This document shows positions 58,169-64,000 of a DNA stretch of 64,000 nucleotides, piece after piece (position 1 is the first letter of the stretch; every line of letters starts with the position of its first letter). The translations under genes and the position numbers were made by a program. The notes under the pieces were generated by a model that worked only from the letters and a program-made list of their open reading frames with translations, had not been told where the DNA came from and searched no databases. The stretch is from positions 186,001 to 250,000 of the forward strand of contig NZ_VDMR01000003.1 in assembly GCF_006346315.1 (NCBI RefSeq), given 5' to 3'. This DNA is from Nocardioides litoris (GTDB taxonomy: Bacteria > Actinomycetota > Actinomycetes > Propionibacteriales > Nocardioidaceae).

Positions 58169-58663
58169 GTGGCCAAGAAGCCCAAGCCGGCCGCCGGCAC
58201 GCCCGCGACGCTGGCCCTGACCCGGGCGGGGGTCGCCTTCACCGCGCGGGAGTACACCCACGACCCGCGCGCGACGTCGTACGGCCTGGAGGCGGCCGAG
58301 GCGCTCGGCGCCGACCCGGCGCGGGTGCTCAAGACGCTGCTGGCCGACGTCGACGGCCGGCTGGTCGTCGGGATCGTGCCGGTGACCGGGCAGCTCGACC
58401 TCAAGGCCCTGGCCCGTGCGGTCGGCGGCCGGAGGGCCCAGCTGGCCGACCCGGCGGCCGCCGAGCGCGCGACCGGGTACGTCGTCGGCGGGATCTCGCC
58501 GCTCGGGCAGAAGCGCGCGCACCCGACCGTGCTGGACGCCTCGGCCCTGGACCACCCGACGGTGCTGGTCTCCGGTGGCCGCCGCGGGCTCGACGTCGAG
58601 CTCGCCCCGGCCGACCTGGTCGGGCTGACCTCGGCCACGACCGCGGCGATCGCCCGGCCCTGA
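58169..58663 (+). CDS. ybaK: Cys-tRNA(Pro)/Cys-tRNA(Cys) deacylase (YbaK type)
   Basis: 164 residues. TREYTHDP-like start (FTAREYTHDP), the catalytic lysine in RVLKTLLADVDGRLVVGIVPVTGQLDLKALA, GYVVGGISPLGQKRAHPTVLD and the C-terminal VSGGRRGLDVELAPADLV are diagnostic. It removes cysteine wrongly attached to tRNA-Pro. GTG start, co-transcribed with the LON-domain gene. Confidence 0.93.
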   Translation: MAKKPKPAAGTPATLALTRAGVAFTAREYTHDPRATSYGLEAAEALGADPARVLKTLLADVDGRLVVGIVPVTGQLDLKALARAVGGRRAQLADPAAAERATGYVVGGISPLGQKRAHPTVLDASALDHPTVLVSGGRRGLDVELAPADLVGLTSATTAAIARP

Positions 58664-58697
58664 CCCCGACGGGCCAGGACCGGGCGACCTGGTGCCG

Positions 58698-60491
58698 CTA
58701 GTCGGTGGTGATGCGCAGGACGCCGTGGGAGACGTCGCCGTCGATCGACCCCGAGAGGCCCGCGGCGGCCAGCGGCTCGAGGTTGTCGCGGACCTCCTGG
58801 GGGGCGTCCGAGGCGTCGAGCACGCTGGTCAGCCAGTTGCCGGCGTCGAAGTTGACGAAGAGCACCCCGGCGGCGTCGTCGGACCCGGCGACCACGTCGC
58901 GGTAGTCGTCGGTCTCGCCGAGCCCACCGTCCTCGAGCAGCTGGTCGCGCCAGGACTGCGAGAACGAGGCCGCGACCTCGCCGTCGCCCGTGGCGTAGCC
59001 GAACTCCTCGCCGACGACCTCCTGGAGACCGGGGTCCTCGAGCAGCTGGTCCATGACCCTGGCGACCGCGTCGGGGTCGCCCTCGACCTTGAGCCCGATC
59101 GGCTGGCCCGCGGGTCCCTCCTCGAGCGTGGCTGCGTCGAGGTCGCCGCTGACCGCGACGGCCGAGGCGTCCCCGAAGAGCGTCTCGGCGTCCTCGGGCA
59201 GCGAGAGCCCGGTCTGCTCCTCGAAGGTCGACAGCCCGCCCTCGATGTCGAACCCACCGCCGCCGTAGGTCTCCAGACCGCCGGTGAGGACGTCGAACCA
59301 GCCGTCCTCGAACCCGGCGCCGAGCGCGATCGCGGTGTCCTCGGGCAGCGAGGCGACGACGTCGCCGCCCCGGTCGCTGAGCCCGCCGTCGGCACCGTCG
59401 AGGGTCTGCACGCCGGTGGCGGTCTCGAGCTCGAGCCCGCCGTCGTCGAAGCGGACCGTCAGGGCCGCACCCGGGAAGTCGTCGAAGGCCGACGACGCAG
59501 GCGGGTCGTCCTGCTCGGTGGTGTCGGTGCACTCGGGCGGCAACGGCGCGGGGGCGCCGGTGGTCGGGTCCGGCAGGACGGGCTGGGCGCACGCGACGCC
59601 GCCCAGGGCGTTGCCGAGCTCGGCGAGCTGGCCGAGGAACTCGCCGGCCTCCGGGGCGGCGTACGCCGTCAGGATGCCGGCGTCACCGGTCTCGCCGGTC
59701 CAGCGCTGGAAGTCGTCGTCGTCGGCGAGCGTGCCGTCGTCACGGGCCGAGGTCACCGCGTCGAGGACCTCCTGGTCCTCGGCGAGGACGGCCCAGCCGC
59801 CGTCGACGTCGACCGCGGCGCCGGCGTCGTCGCCCTCGGCGCAGCCGGTGATCTTGTCCAGGCCCTCGGTGGCCGCGTCGCCGTCGTCGACCTGGGCCAC
59901 GACGACCGCGGCCACACCGGACTCGTCGTCGGTGGCGTCACCGACGTCGACGGCGGCGACCGCGAACCGGTCGCCGAGCCACGGCTCGACGTCGTCCTTC
60001 CAGGACAGGTCGGGGCAGCCGCCCTCGTCCTGGACGTACTCGAAGAACCGCTGGCGGAGGTCGTCGCCCTCCTCGACCCCGACCTGGTCGGCGAACGCGG
60101 GGAACTTGTTCAGCACCCGCAGAGCCTCGAGCTTCTGCTTGCCGCTGGGGTCGAGGTCGACGCTGACGTAGCCCACGGTCGAGGCGGGCAGCGCCTCGGC
60201 CGGCTGAGGTCCGGTGGCGAAGCCGACCTGGTAGACGGCGAAGGCGCCACCGCCGACCGCGAGCAGCCCCAGCAGTCCTCCGCCGACCAGCAGGCCCTTG
60301 CGGCGGCCGCGACCACCGGGGGCGCCGCTCGGCGGGGGGCCGGGCGGGATCGGGCCCCCACCACCACTGGCGAGGGTCTCCGGCCCACCGGGGGCGTACG
60401 GCGGCGGGGGCGGCGGTCCGGTCGGCGGACCCCAGCCGGGCCCACCTGGGGGGCCGCTGGGCGGTCCGGAGGGAGGGAGGTTGCTGGACAT
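58698..60491 (-). CDS. DUF3352 membrane-anchored extracytoplasmic protein
   Basis: 597 residues. The first 62 residues are Pro/Gly-rich cytosolic sequence, a basic RGRRKG precedes one membrane helix (LLVGGGLLGLLAVGGGAFAVY), and the rest is a large acidic exported region with the DUF3352 pattern (LPASTVGYVSVDLDPSGKQKLEALRVLNKFP; WLGDRFAVAAV). It may act outside as a lipoprotein-like or envelope sensor; role unknown. It ends 34 nt from the convergent ybaK. Confidence 0.85.
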   Translation of the reverse strand: MSSNLPPSGPPSGPPGGPGWGPPTGPPPPPPYAPGGPETLASGGGGPIPPGPPPSGAPGGRGRRKGLLVGGGLLGLLAVGGGAFAVYQVGFATGPQPAEALPASTVGYVSVDLDPSGKQKLEALRVLNKFPAFADQVGVEEGDDLRQRFFEYVQDEGGCPDLSWKDDVEPWLGDRFAVAAVDVGDATDDESGVAAVVVAQVDDGDAATEGLDKITGCAEGDDAGAAVDVDGGWAVLAEDQEVLDAVTSARDDGTLADDDDFQRWTGETGDAGILTAYAAPEAGEFLGQLAELGNALGGVACAQPVLPDPTTGAPAPLPPECTDTTEQDDPPASSAFDDFPGAALTVRFDDGGLELETATGVQTLDGADGGLSDRGGDVVASLPEDTAIALGAGFEDGWFDVLTGGLETYGGGGFDIEGGLSTFEEQTGLSLPEDAETLFGDASAVAVSGDLDAATLEEGPAGQPIGLKVEGDPDAVARVMDQLLEDPGLQEVVGEEFGYATGDGEVAASFSQSWRDQLLEDGGLGETDDYRDVVAGSDDAAGVLFVNFDAGNWLTSVLDASDAPQEVRDNLEPLAAAGLSGSIDGDVSHGVLRITTD

Positions 60492-60592
60492 GGGCGTGAC
60501 CCGCTTTCGCAGAGGGGGAGGCTGGCGGCGCGACGCCCGTCCCGAGGGGGCGTCCTGCGATCCGACGCGTTCCTACCCGCCTCGGTTCCGCC

Positions 60593-61191
60593 TCACTCCT
60601 GCGGGCGCTCGAGGCGGGCCGAGGGAGACGGGGCAGCGTGCGCGGTCGGGTGCTGCGGGGCCCGGCGGTCGAAGACCTCGGTGGCGGCCGACCCCGCCGT
60701 GGCCGCACCGCTCAGGAGGTAGGTCATGGCCAGCCCGAGCAGCGCGCCCATCGGCCACGCGACGTACTGGACGCGGCCGGGGGTCTCGAGGCTGCCCGGC
60801 AGGCGGGTGCCCTCCTCGGAGACCAGGGCCAGCAGCCGGGGGTTGACCGGCGAATCGGCGGTGCCGACCTGGTGGGCCAGCCACGCGGCGAGCGCCGCAC
60901 CCACGGTGACGGCGGCGAGGACGGCGAGCTCGGGCGAGCGGCAGCAGAACGCCGCGACCACCCCGAGCAGGAGGCCACCGAGCAGCCCGATCACGACGTA
61001 CAGGCCGGTCGCGGAGAAGATCCGCTCGATCGTGGGGAAGTCGAGGAACAGCCACGAGCCGTCCTGGACCACGCCCTGCGGCGGGTCCCACAGCGTGACC
61101 CACAGCAACCCGCCCAGCAGGCCGAGCAGCGCCGCGCCGACCAGCACGGCCGGGACGTCGACGAGGAGGCGGCGGGTCCGCCCGCGACTGG

Positions 61192-61195
<4 letters not shown>
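60593..61195 (-). CDS. DUF2567-like membrane protein
   Basis: 200 residues with about four membrane helices: LLVDVPAVLVGAALLGLLGGLLWVTLW, GLYVVIGLLGGLLLGVVAAF, LAVLAAVTVGAALAAWLAHQVG and VAWPMGALLGLAMTYLLS. The spacing matches DUF2567. Function unknown. The ATG overlaps the dnaE stop (ATGA), so it is co-translated with the polymerase. Confidence 0.75.

Positions 61196-64000
<2,805 letters not shown>

Overview
The window comes from a very GC-rich actinobacterium. The evidence is a strong G/C third-position bias, many GTG starts, extensive GTGA/ATGA start-stop overlaps and a 489-residue four-S1-domain RpsA. Further support comes from an AftD-like arabinofuranosyltransferase, an ANTAR response regulator (PdtaR type) and PriA-type histidine/tryptophan genes. 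The gene order (dnaE ... hisDCBH-orf-AF, hisI, trpCBA, lgt, gltBD, pyk, pdtaR, liv, polA, rpsA) is the conserved actinobacterial backbone known from Streptomyces and Mycobacterium. A Nocardioides-like propionibacterial relative is my best guess, as an inference only. No transposase, prophage, CRISPR array or rRNA operon was seen. One tRNA gene (Leu, anticodon CAA) is present.

Layout. 1-3.3 kb: the end of a GlxA-type regulator, a tiny membrane protein, rpsA and a frameshifted phosphotransferase. 3.3-18.4 kb: an envelope region with a decapeptide-repeat protein, two methyltransferases, a DUF3068 (PorA-type) protein, GT-C-like membrane proteins, an acyltransferase, aftD, a GT4 glycosyltransferase, a DUF2613 peptide and a Wzx/MurJ-like flippase. 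18.4-19.5 kb: a noncoding minisatellite of six roughly 152-bp units. 19.5-24 kb: polA, a thioesterase, a GNAT protein and DUF554. 24-31 kb: a branched-chain amino-acid ABC system (livK convergent with livHMGF), pdtaR and a 61-residue ORF. 31.2-34.3 kb: tRNA-Leu with an adjoining LAGLIDADG protein, pyk and a phosphopantetheinyl transferase. 34.3-41.5 kb: gltBD and lgt. 41.5-47.9 kb: SCO1-like, trpA, trpB, trpC, a group of small membrane proteins (CD225, two DUF2752, DUF4190, HGxxPAAW, Trp-associated) and hisI. 47.9-51.5 kb: a heterodimeric ABC exporter co-transcribed with hisI. 51.9-57.4 kb: the main his operon. 57.5-64 kb: a LON-domain protein, YbaK, DUF3352, DUF2567 and the C-terminal part of dnaE.

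How it fits together. The his and trp genes make histidine and tryptophan, and HisA is probably the bifunctional PriA because no trpF is seen. GltBD supplies glutamate and may be under GlnR-type nitrogen control, since a GTAAC-N6-GTAAC site lies upstream. The 4-18 kb block looks like a polysaccharide/arabinan assembly locus resembling the mycobacterial Rv0224c-Rv0228/aftD region. Several genes show an apparent leaderless promoter, TAnnnT followed by 6-7 nt and the start codon. In three tandem gene pairs the upstream TAG stop codon supplies the first bases of the next gene's -10 box. The most distinctive observations are the minisatellites at gene ends, the LivH fusion, the decapeptide-repeat protein and the degenerate-site ABC exporter coupled to hisI. 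I did not find an obvious new defence or mobile system.
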